Notes: generated by a model from the letters alone, not told the origin. 64,000 bases of DNA from an uncultured Methylococcaceae bacterium (GCA_903859815.1 CAIOOA010000228.1:1-64000); one strand, 5' to 3'; counted from the first letter of the stretch, positions 34,581 through 43,539 are shown. Program-made: numbers and translations.

Positions 34581-36302
34581 ATGTCACATAATCCGCCATT
34601 CTTCAGTGTTTTGATACCCACTTATAATCAAGCTCAGTTCTTAGGTGCTGCACTTGACAGCTTGCTCAATCAAACCTTTTCAAATTGGGAGGGCATTATT
34701 ATTAATGATGGATCGACGGATGATACTAAAGCTATCATTGATGCCTATTGCCATAAAGATAAGCGATTTCGGACATTTCACAAGGAAAATGGCGGTACGG
34801 GTTCTGCCTTGAATGTAGGTTTGTCAATGGCTTGGGGAGAATGGATTTGTTGGCTGAGTTCTGACGATCTTTTTGAAAGTTACAAGCTAATTACCCATTT
34901 CCAATGGATTCAGAAAGAACCTGACTGTTCATTTTTTTTTACTCATTTTAGAGATTTAGATGATAAATCGGGAAAAATAATTGATTCTGAGCATTGGCAT
35001 CCTTTGCCAGATAAACCATTTCAAATCATAGAGATGCTGCGGGGAAACTTTGTGTCAGGAAACAGCGTTTGCATTAACCGCATTGCATGGAAAAAAGTTG
35101 GACTATTTAATGAGTCGTTGCGCTATGGTCAAGATTACGATATGTGGCTTCGGCTTATGGTCATATATCCTGCCTCCTATATTCCAGTGCGTACATGCAT
35201 TTCACGCCAGCATCTACATCAAGATGGCAAACGTTTTCCTCAAGCCATGTATTACGATTCGGCTAAAGCAGCGATTCAGTTTTTAAACATACATACCCTA
35301 AGTAATATTTTTCCACTCATAGATTTGAATGATCCTAAATTAACGTGGAATATGTTGAGCCAAGCACTTAACGTAGCTGAGGACAAGAGGGCTTTTATTT
35401 ATGCCTTAGGCGCACACCCTTTATTAGTTTTACGGGTTTTGGAGTGGGTTTGTTTAAATAGTGCAATTATTGAACAAAACATACACCAACAGATTGTTAA
35501 TAGGATGCTAACCTTTTCATATCTTAACCGATATAAAGATTTTTCTTTTATTTGGAATATATCATCTGTCATTGCGTCTTTAGACATATCAATAAAGATA
35601 GATAGTACTGAACCTGTTAATATTGCAGAAGCCTATTATCGACGTAGACATGTATTTCGTAGCCAACCCCATGAAAAAGTTGTTTTAAGAAGGTGGCTTG
35701 AAAAGTTTGAAGAGCTACAACTAGAAGAAATAACAGCAACATCTATAAATACACCGAAAGACATATTATTAGTGGTTCAATCTCAAGACAATAAATTGGA
35801 TATTAATGAAAATGCAATATTCGATAGGATATTTGAATTTGCCAAAACACTTCAATTGTTTGGCAATAATGTTTTGTTACTAGTTTATGGAGTAAATGAC
35901 TCGTTCCTTCTGGTTTATCAGTCGAATGTAATCATGGTCAGCTTGCCAAACAATTCAGAATTAAATAGACTTCTGCCGGAATTTGGGGTATTCGATATTG
36001 CAGTCATTTTAGGTGAAAATAAAGGTTTGAATTTTAGTTGTTTATATCAACAGCAATTAACTATTTCCAAAGCACTGGATAATGTAGAGGATAAGGCTCT
36101 GCGTATTTTTGATACAAAGACATCATATACCCATTTGTTTGCATCATGGCTTTGTGGTAGCTATATTCATTTATCAAAAATAATTAGACTTATACGGAAT
36201 GATTCCCTTGTTATTAGTTTTATTCCTCTATTGCTTTATCATATTGTCAGGCATAGCGTTGTTATAATCTACCGTAAAATTCAAAGTGGGTTTCATGTTT
36301 GA
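34581..36302 (+). CDS. Glycosyltransferase family 2 with long C-terminal extension
   Basis: The protein has 573 residues. The first 250 or so are a GT2 domain (FSVLIPTYNQAQFLGAALDSLLNQT, IINDGSTDDT, LSSDDLFE as the metal-binding DxD-like motif). The remaining 300 residues are mostly helical without a recognised domain. A stretch from about 395 (DILLVVQSQDNKLDINENAIFDRI) looks like the beginning of a GT-B-like N-terminal domain, so this may be a partial two-domain transferase. A weak hydrophobic segment lies near the end. Confidence 0.8.
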   Translation: MSHNPPFFSVLIPTYNQAQFLGAALDSLLNQTFSNWEGIIINDGSTDDTKAIIDAYCHKDKRFRTFHKENGGTGSALNVGLSMAWGEWICWLSSDDLFESYKLITHFQWIQKEPDCSFFFTHFRDLDDKSGKIIDSEHWHPLPDKPFQIIEMLRGNFVSGNSVCINRIAWKKVGLFNESLRYGQDYDMWLRLMVIYPASYIPVRTCISRQHLHQDGKRFPQAMYYDSAKAAIQFLNIHTLSNIFPLIDLNDPKLTWNMLSQALNVAEDKRAFIYALGAHPLLVLRVLEWVCLNSAIIEQNIHQQIVNRMLTFSYLNRYKDFSFIWNISSVIASLDISIKIDSTEPVNIAEAYYRRRHVFRSQPHEKVVLRRWLEKFEELQLEEITATSINTPKDILLVVQSQDNKLDINENAIFDRIFEFAKTLQLFGNNVLLLVYGVNDSFLLVYQSNVIMVSLPNNSELNRLLPEFGVFDIAVILGENKGLNFSCLYQQQLTISKALDNVEDKALRIFDTKTSYTHLFASWLCGSYIHLSKIIRLIRNDSLVISFIPLLLYHIVRHSVVIIYRKIQSGFHV

Positions 36303-36361
36303 TTTAGTAATAATGACTAATGATATTCTGATTATAAATCCCCTAAATTATACAAACTCTC

Positions 36362-37588
36362 ATGAAAATACCAAAAAAGTTGCTTGATATCGCACGTCAT
36401 TTACATATTATTCAAGCTATATATTTTATTCATTACCCAAAATACAGGCAAGCATGCAGGGAATATATACCTAAATTAACCGCAGATGAAGAAAGAAAAA
36501 AAAGAATTTTGATTGTTGCGCCTTACATGTCCATGGGTGGGGCTGAAAAGGTTGTTTTGGATTTAGCCTCAAATATTAATCGAGAAAAATATGTTGTTGA
36601 TATTATATCAGTAACGAATAACCCAGATGGATCTAATATTTGGAAACAACTATACACAGAAGCAGCAGATCATTTATGGCATATCCCTGATATTATCCAT
36701 AGAGCTTATCGGGCAGGATTTTTGTATCACATAGTTCAAGATAGAAAATATGATATTATAATTATGTCTCATGCAAGTGTATACATTAATACGCTTACAC
36801 CCATACTTCGAAAATTTCCATTTTCTAAGAAGTATTGTATAATTCATGGACTTCTACCAGACTGGTCATTCGAAGTGGCAAATTATGATTTTTTTTGGGA
36901 TAAATATATCTGTGTTTGTACCCATGCTGCTGAACTACTTACTAAGCTTAAAGGCATACCCGCAGCTAAAATTGAAGTTATTCATAATGGAGTGGATACA
37001 AACTACTTTAATCCTTCTCTATTTACTATTCAAGTTTATCGAGATAAATTCAAAATAAATAACAATGATAAGCTTGTAGCATTCGTTGGTCGTATGACCT
37101 CGGAGAAACATCCAGAATATGTCATACAAATTGCAAGACTCATGAAGGATTATTCTTTTATACGATTTGCCATTGCGGGAGATGGCCCAATGTTGGGTGA
37201 TATTAAACAAATGGTGAAAACCGAAGGGCTACATGATAATGTGTTTATTTTAGGATATGTAGATAATATTCCTCAGCTTTTAAGTGAAATCGACTTGCTC
37301 TATCTTTGTTCAGAAACGGAAGCTTTTGGTTTATGTATTCTTGAAGCGATGGCTATGGGGAAACCTGCTGTTGTGTCAAATGTTGGGGGAATTTCAGAAT
37401 TTTTTGAGGATGGAATAAATGGACTTATGATTAATTTCGATAATAATTTTGCTGAAAATAGTAAAAAGGCTATTTTGAGTATTTTTTTGGAACAAAATAA
37501 AGATAAATACAAACTAATAAACAGACAAAAAGCTGAAACTTTATCAATAAAAAACCAATTGATTCAATATGAGGCATTATTTAGATAG
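36362..37588 (+). CDS. Glycosyltransferase family 4
   Basis: This 408-residue GT-B enzyme has ILIVAPYMSMGGAEKVVLDLA, the glycine-rich N-terminal acceptor loop. It also has VEVIHNGVDTNYF-like IEVIHNGVDTNYFN, AFVGRMTSEKHPEYVIQ and the donor motif SETEAFGLCILEAMAMGKPAVVSN. It is a typical retaining transferase of O-antigen loci. Donor and acceptor cannot be told. The stop lies 15 bases before the preferred start of the next gene, so the two are likely co-translated. Confidence 0.88.
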   Translation: MKIPKKLLDIARHLHIIQAIYFIHYPKYRQACREYIPKLTADEERKKRILIVAPYMSMGGAEKVVLDLASNINREKYVVDIISVTNNPDGSNIWKQLYTEAADHLWHIPDIIHRAYRAGFLYHIVQDRKYDIIIMSHASVYINTLTPILRKFPFSKKYCIIHGLLPDWSFEVANYDFFWDKYICVCTHAAELLTKLKGIPAAKIEVIHNGVDTNYFNPSLFTIQVYRDKFKINNNDKLVAFVGRMTSEKHPEYVIQIARLMKDYSFIRFAIAGDGPMLGDIKQMVKTEGLHDNVFILGYVDNIPQLLSEIDLLYLCSETEAFGLCILEAMAMGKPAVVSNVGGISEFFEDGINGLMINFDNNFAENSKKAILSIFLEQNKDKYKLINRQKAETLSIKNQLIQYEALFR

Positions 37589-37603
37589 ATGCTAGGTGAT
37601 AAA

Positions 37604-38602
37604 ATGAATGCACTTGTAAGTATTGTAATCCCTACAACTGGTACTCGACCCAGATTATTGTTGCGTTCAATCGAAACTGCTTTAGCTGGTTTTCAACCAA
37701 GCGAAGTGGAGGTTGTTGTCGTACCAAATGGACCAGAATATCGATGGAAAAATGCGGTCTCTAGCCTATATGATATTGAGGGTGTTCGCATTTGCCCTTT
37801 GGAAAAATCTAGTGCCAATGCATCCCGTAACTATGGTTTATCTCTTGCTAGAGGTTTATTAGTCCGTTTTCTTGATGACGATGATTATTTGATCACTGAT
37901 GTTGCAGTTAAGCAATGTTATGAATTATTGGAAGCTGGAGCAGATGTTAGCTCATATGGAATTCGTATTGAAGATGAATTTGGCATACTCTTCCAAACTC
38001 TAAAGCAACCCCTTGTCAGTGATTTTGTTACAGCTCAACTAGGGGCATCCCGTTTGCAATTAATACACGCTCATCTCTATAAAAAATCATCAATTAAACC
38101 CTTGCTATGGAATGAAGATTATATTATTTCAGAAGATATTGCTTGGCTACATACTATTGCTTGTTATAAGGAAATATATTGGATTAAGTCGGATGAAATT
38201 GTTGGTGTTTGGTATCAGCATGGTGGTCCACGTCTATCGTATGCTCGTCCCTCAAATTTGCCGAGTTATATTACTGCGCAATCCATTTTAAAAACAGTGA
38301 CATCGTTAGAAGAGCAAGGCCGTATGAGCATTGAGCGTAGACATGCCGCAGTTTGCGGATTATGGTTATGTGTCCATCGTGGCTTTTATTTTAGTCCGTT
38401 TTATTGGCATAAAGTGGCAATAAACCTGCTGCAACATGCACCTGAAATGCGTCCAAAAACTTTTTTGTTTACACTTCCCGGCGTTGCCACAATAAACCCT
38501 TTATTGCTTGAATGGTTAATACTTCCAATACGTTGGTTTATCTATGCCTTCCAATTTATAAAGGCGATGGTTCTAGGCTGGAATCCTGTACGCAGGCTGT
38601 AA
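37604..38602 (+). CDS. Glycosyltransferase family 2
   Basis: The 332-residue protein has VSIVIPTTGTRPRLLLRSIETAL, VVVVPNGPEYRW in place of the usual DDGS, and VRFLDDDDYL as the metal site. The ATG at 37604 is preferred over that at 37589 because AGGTG precedes it at good spacing. It ends with a hydrophobic segment near the C-terminus (LLLEWLILPIRWFIYAF), so it may sit on the membrane. Confidence 0.82.
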   Translation: MNALVSIVIPTTGTRPRLLLRSIETALAGFQPSEVEVVVVPNGPEYRWKNAVSSLYDIEGVRICPLEKSSANASRNYGLSLARGLLVRFLDDDDYLITDVAVKQCYELLEAGADVSSYGIRIEDEFGILFQTLKQPLVSDFVTAQLGASRLQLIHAHLYKKSSIKPLLWNEDYIISEDIAWLHTIACYKEIYWIKSDEIVGVWYQHGGPRLSYARPSNLPSYITAQSILKTVTSLEEQGRMSIERRHAAVCGLWLCVHRGFYFSPFYWHKVAINLLQHAPEMRPKTFLFTLPGVATINPLLLEWLILPIRWFIYAFQFIKAMVLGWNPVRRL

Positions 38603-38614
38603 AAGTTCAAAAAC

Positions 38615-39550
38615 ATGGTTGCTAACTCCCAAGTTCTTGCGATTGTAGTCACTTACAACCGCCGTATATTGCTAGAAAACTGCATCTCTGCTTTATTACA
38701 TCAAACCTACCCGTTGCGGCATCTTCTTATCATCAACAACGCTTCAACGGATGATACTCATAATTGGATACAGGCCAGTGGATTGTTGCAGCATCCTCAA
38801 CTAACTTACCACCTGACCAAGGAGAATCTTGGTGGCGCGGGGGGGTTTGCAACAGGTCTGCAAATCGCTTTGGAGAGGGGGGCTGACTGGGTTTGGATGA
38901 TGGACGACGATGCGGAACCTGTGAGAAATGCTTTAGCAGAGTTAATTACTATTGCCGCTAAACCCACCAATATCTATGGTTCACTTGCGATTCATGGCAC
39001 TGAAACGGCTTGGAATACAACTTTGTTACTGGATGATGGTAGCCAACGCTTAGTCCGTAATATCAATGAAGTTCCTGATAAGGCGCGGGTGCAATTTTTA
39101 CCCTTTCTTGGTCTTTTGGTTTCCAGAAGCTTGGTCGAAAGGATTGGTTTGCCTGATGCAGATTTTTTTATCGCTGCGGATGATGCGGAATATTGTTTAC
39201 GAGCTAACCGAGCAGGGGCGGAGATTATCGTTGCGGGTAAAAGCCATATCAATCATCCAAAGTCATGCAGCCAGACATTTAAAGTACCATGGGGAACATT
39301 TGTCTATTTGAGCCTGCCTCCATGGAAACGCTATTACGACACACGCAATCGACTATTGATTGCCAGAAAGTATCACGGCTATCGTCTAGTGACGCAGACA
39401 ATACCCGGTTCATTGGTGCGCCTTGTCCTTGCGTTATGGTTCGAGCCACATAAACTAGCCCAACTTTGGGCATTTTCAGCAGGTTTGTTTGATGGTTTGC
39501 TAGGCATCAAAGGTAAACGCCATATTTGGTGGAAGATAGTAAACCACTAA
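38615..39550 (+). CDS. Glycosyltransferase family 2 (GlfT2/rhamnosyltransferase-like)
   Basis: This 311-residue enzyme has LAIVVTYNRRILLENCISALLHQT, IINNASTDDT, the NLGGAGGFATGL motif and WVWMMDDDAEP. The GGAGGF plus MDDDA combination is typical of galactofuranosyl- and rhamnosyl-transferases of the GlfT2-like group. A D-AEYCLRANRAG motif further on belongs to the catalytic base region. GC content rises again compared with the genes before it. Confidence 0.85.
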   Translation: MVANSQVLAIVVTYNRRILLENCISALLHQTYPLRHLLIINNASTDDTHNWIQASGLLQHPQLTYHLTKENLGGAGGFATGLQIALERGADWVWMMDDDAEPVRNALAELITIAAKPTNIYGSLAIHGTETAWNTTLLLDDGSQRLVRNINEVPDKARVQFLPFLGLLVSRSLVERIGLPDADFFIAADDAEYCLRANRAGAEIIVAGKSHINHPKSCSQTFKVPWGTFVYLSLPPWKRYYDTRNRLLIARKYHGYRLVTQTIPGSLVRLVLALWFEPHKLAQLWAFSAGLFDGLLGIKGKRHIWWKIVNH

Positions 39551-39580
39551 ATTCAAACATGCCCTCAAATTTTGATCTAT

Positions 39581-40504
39581 ATGCATAAAATCTTCTCATT
39601 TCTGAACAAATATATTCCATTCTTTCTTTTACGTTTTGCTGAGGATTTTGCCTGTTTACTGATCAGTAAAATCGTCAATACTTATAATATTACTTACCGT
39701 GGATATTCAGTGACTATGCCTATTACCGATAAGTCTGCGGCGCAAATTTATTTTCGATATTTGCTCACTAGATCATGGCGACATGAAATGTATGAGCAAA
39801 TACTTGTCGAAAAATTGTTGTGTGATCCTATGAAAGGTGCTTGGTTCATTGACGGGGGTTCAAGCTATGGAATGTTTAGTTTGCTTGCTGCATCATTACC
39901 GTCCGTTGAAAAATGTATTGCCATTGAAGCTTCCCCAAAAACATTCTCTTATCTAAAAGAAAATATTAGCCGTAATAAGTTAGATGAACGGATAAAATGC
40001 ATCAATGCTGCAATAGCTTGTATTTCTGGTGAACTTCATTATGTAGATGAAGAAGAGCATTCTGAATGGAGCAAAACTACAAGTTCACCCTTAACTTACG
40101 GTCATAAATTAGTCGAGGTAATTAGCATATCTTTAGATGATTTAATTAAAGTTGAAAATATTCCAGATTCGGCGCCTATTTTCATTAAGCTTGATATAGA
40201 AGGAAATGAACCAAATGCATTTCAGGGATTACAACAACTTTTCCATTCCCAACGCAATTATATGATATTATTCGAATTTCATGCCAGTTTACTTAATGGA
40301 ATGGAAGATGGCGCAAAAGGATTTGTTAACAAAATATGGAATCCTGAATTATATGTAATATATCAAATTAAATCACATTTAGGCAGGTTGGATAAAATTA
40401 ACTCTCTCTCTGATTTTGAAAATATTTCTGATAGGTGTAGTGCAAGTGACTTTCCTAACAATTTAACGAATTTATTACTTTCAAATCGTCAATTTGTACT
40501 CTAA
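39581..40504 (+). CDS. FkbM-family methyltransferase
   Basis: This 307-residue protein has WFIDGGSSYGMFSLLAAS as the SAM site, CIAIEASPKTFSYLKENISRN, and the FkbM signature ISLDDLIK...FIKLDIEGNEPNAFQG. FkbM enzymes O-methylate sugars and other hydroxyls; here a terminal or internal O-antigen sugar is the likely target. The TTG at 39572 is also possible; the ATG at 39581 is preferred. It is the last gene of the AT-rich island proper. Confidence 0.85.
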   Translation: MHKIFSFLNKYIPFFLLRFAEDFACLLISKIVNTYNITYRGYSVTMPITDKSAAQIYFRYLLTRSWRHEMYEQILVEKLLCDPMKGAWFIDGGSSYGMFSLLAASLPSVEKCIAIEASPKTFSYLKENISRNKLDERIKCINAAIACISGELHYVDEEEHSEWSKTTSSPLTYGHKLVEVISISLDDLIKVENIPDSAPIFIKLDIEGNEPNAFQGLQQLFHSQRNYMILFEFHASLLNGMEDGAKGFVNKIWNPELYVIYQIKSHLGRLDKINSLSDFENISDRCSASDFPNNLTNLLLSNRQFVL

Positions 40505-40651
40505 ATAAACTTTCGCATGAGTATATAAACAATTTTATGAAAAATCGACTGAATGAAGTAGTGTCAAAAAAAGACTAATTTGTTGGAGTATTTTCAATTA
40601 ATTTATACTTTGAATAGCAAAACAAGAGTTTCTGATAAGAGTTCGCCCACC

Positions 40652-41170
40652 ATGACCGAATCTAGAAAGTATGATACAGAGATCGCCGCCCTTTTCGTGC
40701 AGGGCTTTGGGGAGGCAGTGCGTGCAGCACGCAATGTTTTGGTGTCCATCCGGCGAACAACCCACTTGTTCCCTCTCTCACCTAATACTCTGGAAAATCT
40801 GGATGATGAGTCACTTGAACGTCTGGATGCCTTTCGTGTTCGATATGCACAGCTACAGGACTTATTGGCAAACAAGTTATTTCGCAGCCTTCTTCATTTG
40901 GAAGAGGAAAAAATAGGATCGATGCTTGATGTCCTTAATGCCATGGAAAAACGCGGTATCATTGTTTCATTCGAGGATTGGAAAACTCTCAGAGAATTAT
41001 GCAATACCTTCATGCATGATTATCCAGATCAGGTTGAATTGAGAGCCGAGGCTTTGACCCAAGCCCACAAGAAGGCAGATGAGTTATGCAGTGTATTGAA
41101 ACGCATCCGGGTATTTTCAATTGACCGAATTGGCATTCCTTCACAAAACCTACCCGAGGTGCCGGAATGA
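40652..41170 (+). CDS. HEPN-domain toxin (second MNT-HEPN pair)
   Basis: This 172-residue helical protein has the HEPN motif in LRELCNTFMHDY: an Arg, then Asn and His with the following Tyr, comparable to RNQITHEY of the pair at 25439-26190. The region FRVRYAQLQDLLANKLFRSLL is also conserved between the two. The open frame extends upstream to a TTG at 40580 with no family-like sequence, so the ATG at 40652 is chosen. Gene order is reversed compared with the first pair: toxin first, then MNT. Confidence 0.78.
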   Translation: MTESRKYDTEIAALFVQGFGEAVRAARNVLVSIRRTTHLFPLSPNTLENLDDESLERLDAFRVRYAQLQDLLANKLFRSLLHLEEEKIGSMLDVLNAMEKRGIIVSFEDWKTLRELCNTFMHDYPDQVELRAEALTQAHKKADELCSVLKRIRVFSIDRIGIPSQNLPEVPE

Positions 41171-41475
41171 GGCTAGACCCTGAAATTGTCCCTCGCTTGG
41201 TGGAGCAGATGCGTCAGGTTTACGGGATGGATGCAGATGTTTGGCTATTCGGTTCCCGCACGGATGACAACGCAAAGGGGGGCGACATTGATTTGTATGT
41301 TGAGACAGCGGATGGTTTGAATCCATTGGATCGACTCATTGAATCTCGCAGTCGGCTCTTCAAGCTTTTTGGTGAACAGAAAATCGACTTATTGGTTCGT
41401 GTACGTGGTCGGGAACCTTCTCCCATGGAAAGAATCGCCCGAAATACGGGTATTAAACTGAGTGATATTTCTTAA
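41167..41475 (+). CDS. MNT-domain antitoxin (second MNT-HEPN pair)
   Basis: This is a 102-residue nucleotidyltransferase with VWLFGSRTDDNAKGGDIDLYV and a later EQKIDLLVRV. The start ATG overlaps the HEPN stop (ATGA), so the two are coupled. As in MntA, it should AMPylate the Tyr next to the HEPN active site. It is intact, in contrast to the two decayed nucleotidyltransferase copies just downstream. Confidence 0.82.
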   Translation: MRLDPEIVPRLVEQMRQVYGMDADVWLFGSRTDDNAKGGDIDLYVETADGLNPLDRLIESRSRLFKLFGEQKIDLLVRVRGREPSPMERIARNTGIKLSDIS

Positions 41476-41492
41476 CCAACTATCATTTTATA

Positions 41493-41717
41493 ATGCATGT
41501 TATAACCAATCTTTCCAATCTATTTGTCAATGAGCCAAGTATTCTTTTCATTGCTTTGATTGGCAATCGCGCCTCTGCTAAAGCAAGTTTAGATGGCGAC
41601 TGGGATTTCGCTATACAATCGGATTATTCAATGGATGTCTTCAAACAGGGAGCAATTCATCACCGAATTTCTGCTCATGTCGTTCAACGTAGATTCCAAG
41701 AATTTCTAGGGTTTTGA
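41493..41717 (+). pseudogene. N-terminal fragment of a nucleotidyltransferase-domain gene
   Basis: The 74-residue frame has FIALIGNRASAKASLDGDWDFAIQ. This is the GSRA...DWD core of a larger MntA-like family, with Asn for the usual Ser. It stops soon after, so the C-terminal two thirds are missing. No partner is visible. It is probably an old module remnant. Confidence 0.55.
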
Positions 41718-41848
41718 ATCAAATTGAAGACATTTTGGCAAAAATGTAAAAATGTCCCCACATAAAAATACTGTAAATGCTGTTTTGTATGCCAGAATGT
41801 TGGGCAATACCGAGCTTATGCCCAAACCTCCCTCAAATTTTCGATAAT

Positions 41849-42147
41849 ATGCGCCTTTCATCAATACAAGCTCAGATCATTCGTCAAACCGTCGCTGCCG
41901 TGCTTGGGCAAGAAGCTAAAATTGTACTGTTCGGCTCGCGGGTGGATGACAGCGAACGGGGGGTGATGTGGATTTGTTGATTACTACCGGGCAAAAACTG
42001 TTGAACCCTACCTTCACTGCGGCTTTTCTCCAGATGAAATTGGAACGGGCTTTGGATGATCGCAAGGTGGACGTTGTGCTTTGCACGCCTAGTTCGCCTT
42101 CCCGACCCATCCACGAAATCGCGTTGCGCACGGGTATGGCGTTATGA
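41849..42147 (+). pseudogene. MNT-domain gene broken by a one-base shift in a G tract
   Basis: The first frame reads MRLSSIQAQIIRQTVAAVLG...VLFGSRVDDSERG and then leaves frame at a run of six Gs (41958-41963). With one more G it would continue GGDVDLLITTGQKLL through KVDVVLCTPS to a stop at 42147, giving a complete MNT protein of about 99 residues. The break falls exactly in the catalytic GG-D-x-D motif. It could be a mutation, a sequencing error or a phase-variable tract. Confidence 0.8.
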
Positions 42148-42453
42148 TTGGTCGCCCTACTCCGCAACAACTTGTCCGTTTGCATTTACTACTTCAAGTG
42201 GCAAAGGCAAAGTTGTATTATATTTCTCGCACCAACTCATGGCTTTTTGCCGTGCCATTGACTGTCGATCATGTGGGGCAAATGCCTTATGAATGCATTA
42301 ATAACCGTTCACGAGAATATACCAGCATTGGCAGAAGCGTTGGCAAACATTAAACAGCGGCTTTTTGGGCTATTTCCTGAGCTTGCCGCTCTCGAACCAC
42401 TTCTAAGCAAAACTACTGAAACAGGTGACTTATGCTATTCCTCATTACCCTAG
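42144..42453 (+). pseudogene. Decayed partner gene of the broken MNT module
   Basis: An ATG overlapping the restored MNT stop opens MIGRPTPQQLVRLHLLLQVAKAKLYYIS, which runs to LTVDHVGQM. It then continues in another frame as ALITVHENIPALAEALANIKQRLFGLFPELAALE. Coupled start, helical composition and position suggest a HEPN-like or substrate-binding partner of the MNT gene. No HEPN R-x4-6-H motif can be recognised in either part. The assignment is tentative. Confidence 0.45.
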
Positions 42454-43310
42454 GTATTTCCTCATGGAATCCCAAATTAGACAGTACCCAACCAAAGGAA
42501 TACACTCACGCCCTTGAATCAGGGCGAGTCCCCTTTCTCCCCCATTTAAGCTTTGAAATCGCTGAGGACGAGCGGTACTTGCTTTCACCAAAATGGTCTG
42601 ATCCCAAGGCAAAAAACATTAGTTATGACCCTCAAACCGAGCTAGTCAAACATACCTCGGCAACGGGTACAGACAAAGAAGCCATAGGCCGGATGATGGC
42701 AAGGTATGCAGATTATGCTCACAAATTAGTCGAAAGCCTGTTTCCGGCTTATAGCAGGGGAATAAGGATCGGTAGGACCAGTTACCGGCCAGCCGAAGCC
42801 GATGGGCGTTCAAGCTCGGTTCGCAAAGACGACCGTTTATTGCATGTGGACGCATTTGCGGCCAGTCCCGTGCAAGGCGAGCGGATTTTACGCATTTTCA
42901 GTAACATCAATCCAGACGGCAAACCCCGCGAATGGACGCTAGGGGAACCGTTTGACTTGCTTGCGCCACAGTTTCTGCCGAAAATTCAAAGGCCCATCCC
43001 CGGTTCTGCTTGGTTGCTGAAAACTTTAGGTATAACGAAGGGAAAACGCACCGAGTATGACCATTACATGTTGCAATTGCACGATCAAGAAAAATTGGAC
43101 AGCGATTTTCAACAAACCTGTCCGAAGAGGTTCGTCAGCCTTCCTGCCGGTTCGACTTGGATTGTCTATACCGACTTGGTTCCTCATGCGGTCAAATCCG
43201 GGCAATTTTGCTTGGAGCAGACTTTCTATCTGCCTGTCGAATCCATGCAAGAACCCGATCTTTCCCCTTTGCGCAAGCTGGAAGGATTATTGGGGAGGAA
43301 GTTAGTATAA
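42432..43310 (+). CDS. kdoO: Kdo hydroxylase
   Basis: This 292-residue protein matches the Kdo hydroxylase family (KdoO), Fe(II)/2-oxoglutarate-type dioxygenases that turn the outer Kdo of lipid A into Ko. It has LHVDAFAASPVQGERILRIFSNINP with the H-x-D iron ligands, and DLVPHAVKSGQFCLEQTFYLP with the distal His. It probably acts at the inner membrane or cytosol on Kdo2-lipid precursors. The presence of this LPS-core gene at the end of the O-antigen locus fits. The start at 42432 overlaps the decayed gene before it and could be slightly downstream. Confidence 0.85.
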   Translation: MLFLITLGISSWNPKLDSTQPKEYTHALESGRVPFLPHLSFEIAEDERYLLSPKWSDPKAKNISYDPQTELVKHTSATGTDKEAIGRMMARYADYAHKLVESLFPAYSRGIRIGRTSYRPAEADGRSSSVRKDDRLLHVDAFAASPVQGERILRIFSNINPDGKPREWTLGEPFDLLAPQFLPKIQRPIPGSAWLLKTLGITKGKRTEYDHYMLQLHDQEKLDSDFQQTCPKRFVSLPAGSTWIVYTDLVPHAVKSGQFCLEQTFYLPVESMQEPDLSPLRKLEGLLGRKLV

Positions 43311-43351
43311 GGATTTTCTTGATTAACGGATGTTAGGCAGCTACTAGGATT

Positions 43352-43429
43352 GGAGCGTCAAAGCTTGCTTTGACAGGCGAAATGAGCTTCGCTTATTCAA
43401 ACTCATGTCAAAGCAAGCTTTGACGCTCC
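43352..43429. repeat. Palindromic intergenic repeat, family C, copy 1
   Basis: Inverted ends GGAGCGTCAAAGCTTGCTTT and AAAGCAAGCTTTGACGCTCC flank a centre with GGCGAAATGAGCTTCGC. The arms are themselves rich in the AAGCTTGCTTTGA palindrome. Near-identical copies lie at 59367-59445 and, in part, at 60205-60251 and about 51318-51340. Confidence 0.8.
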
Positions 43430-43467
43430 GCTTTCACATCCTTAGTTTAGCTTCAGCTGATTAATAC

Positions 43468-43496
43468 GGGCGGCAGAGTTGCCGCCCAATTTTTTG
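43468..43496 (+). terminator. Rho-independent terminator after kdoO
   Basis: A GGGCGGCA/TGCCGCCC stem with a four-base loop is followed by AATTTTTT. It ends the kdoO transcription unit and stands close to the rsgA stop on the opposite strand. Confidence 0.8.
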
Positions 43497-43539
43497 ACGT
43501 ATTATGATTGGGTCATCAACCGACAAGTCATTATTATCA

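Noticed and set aside
40505-40651. Extension of the HEPN gene to a TTG at 40580
   Set aside because: The extra 24 residues lie in AT-rich intergenic sequence and do not resemble the paired HEPN at 25723.
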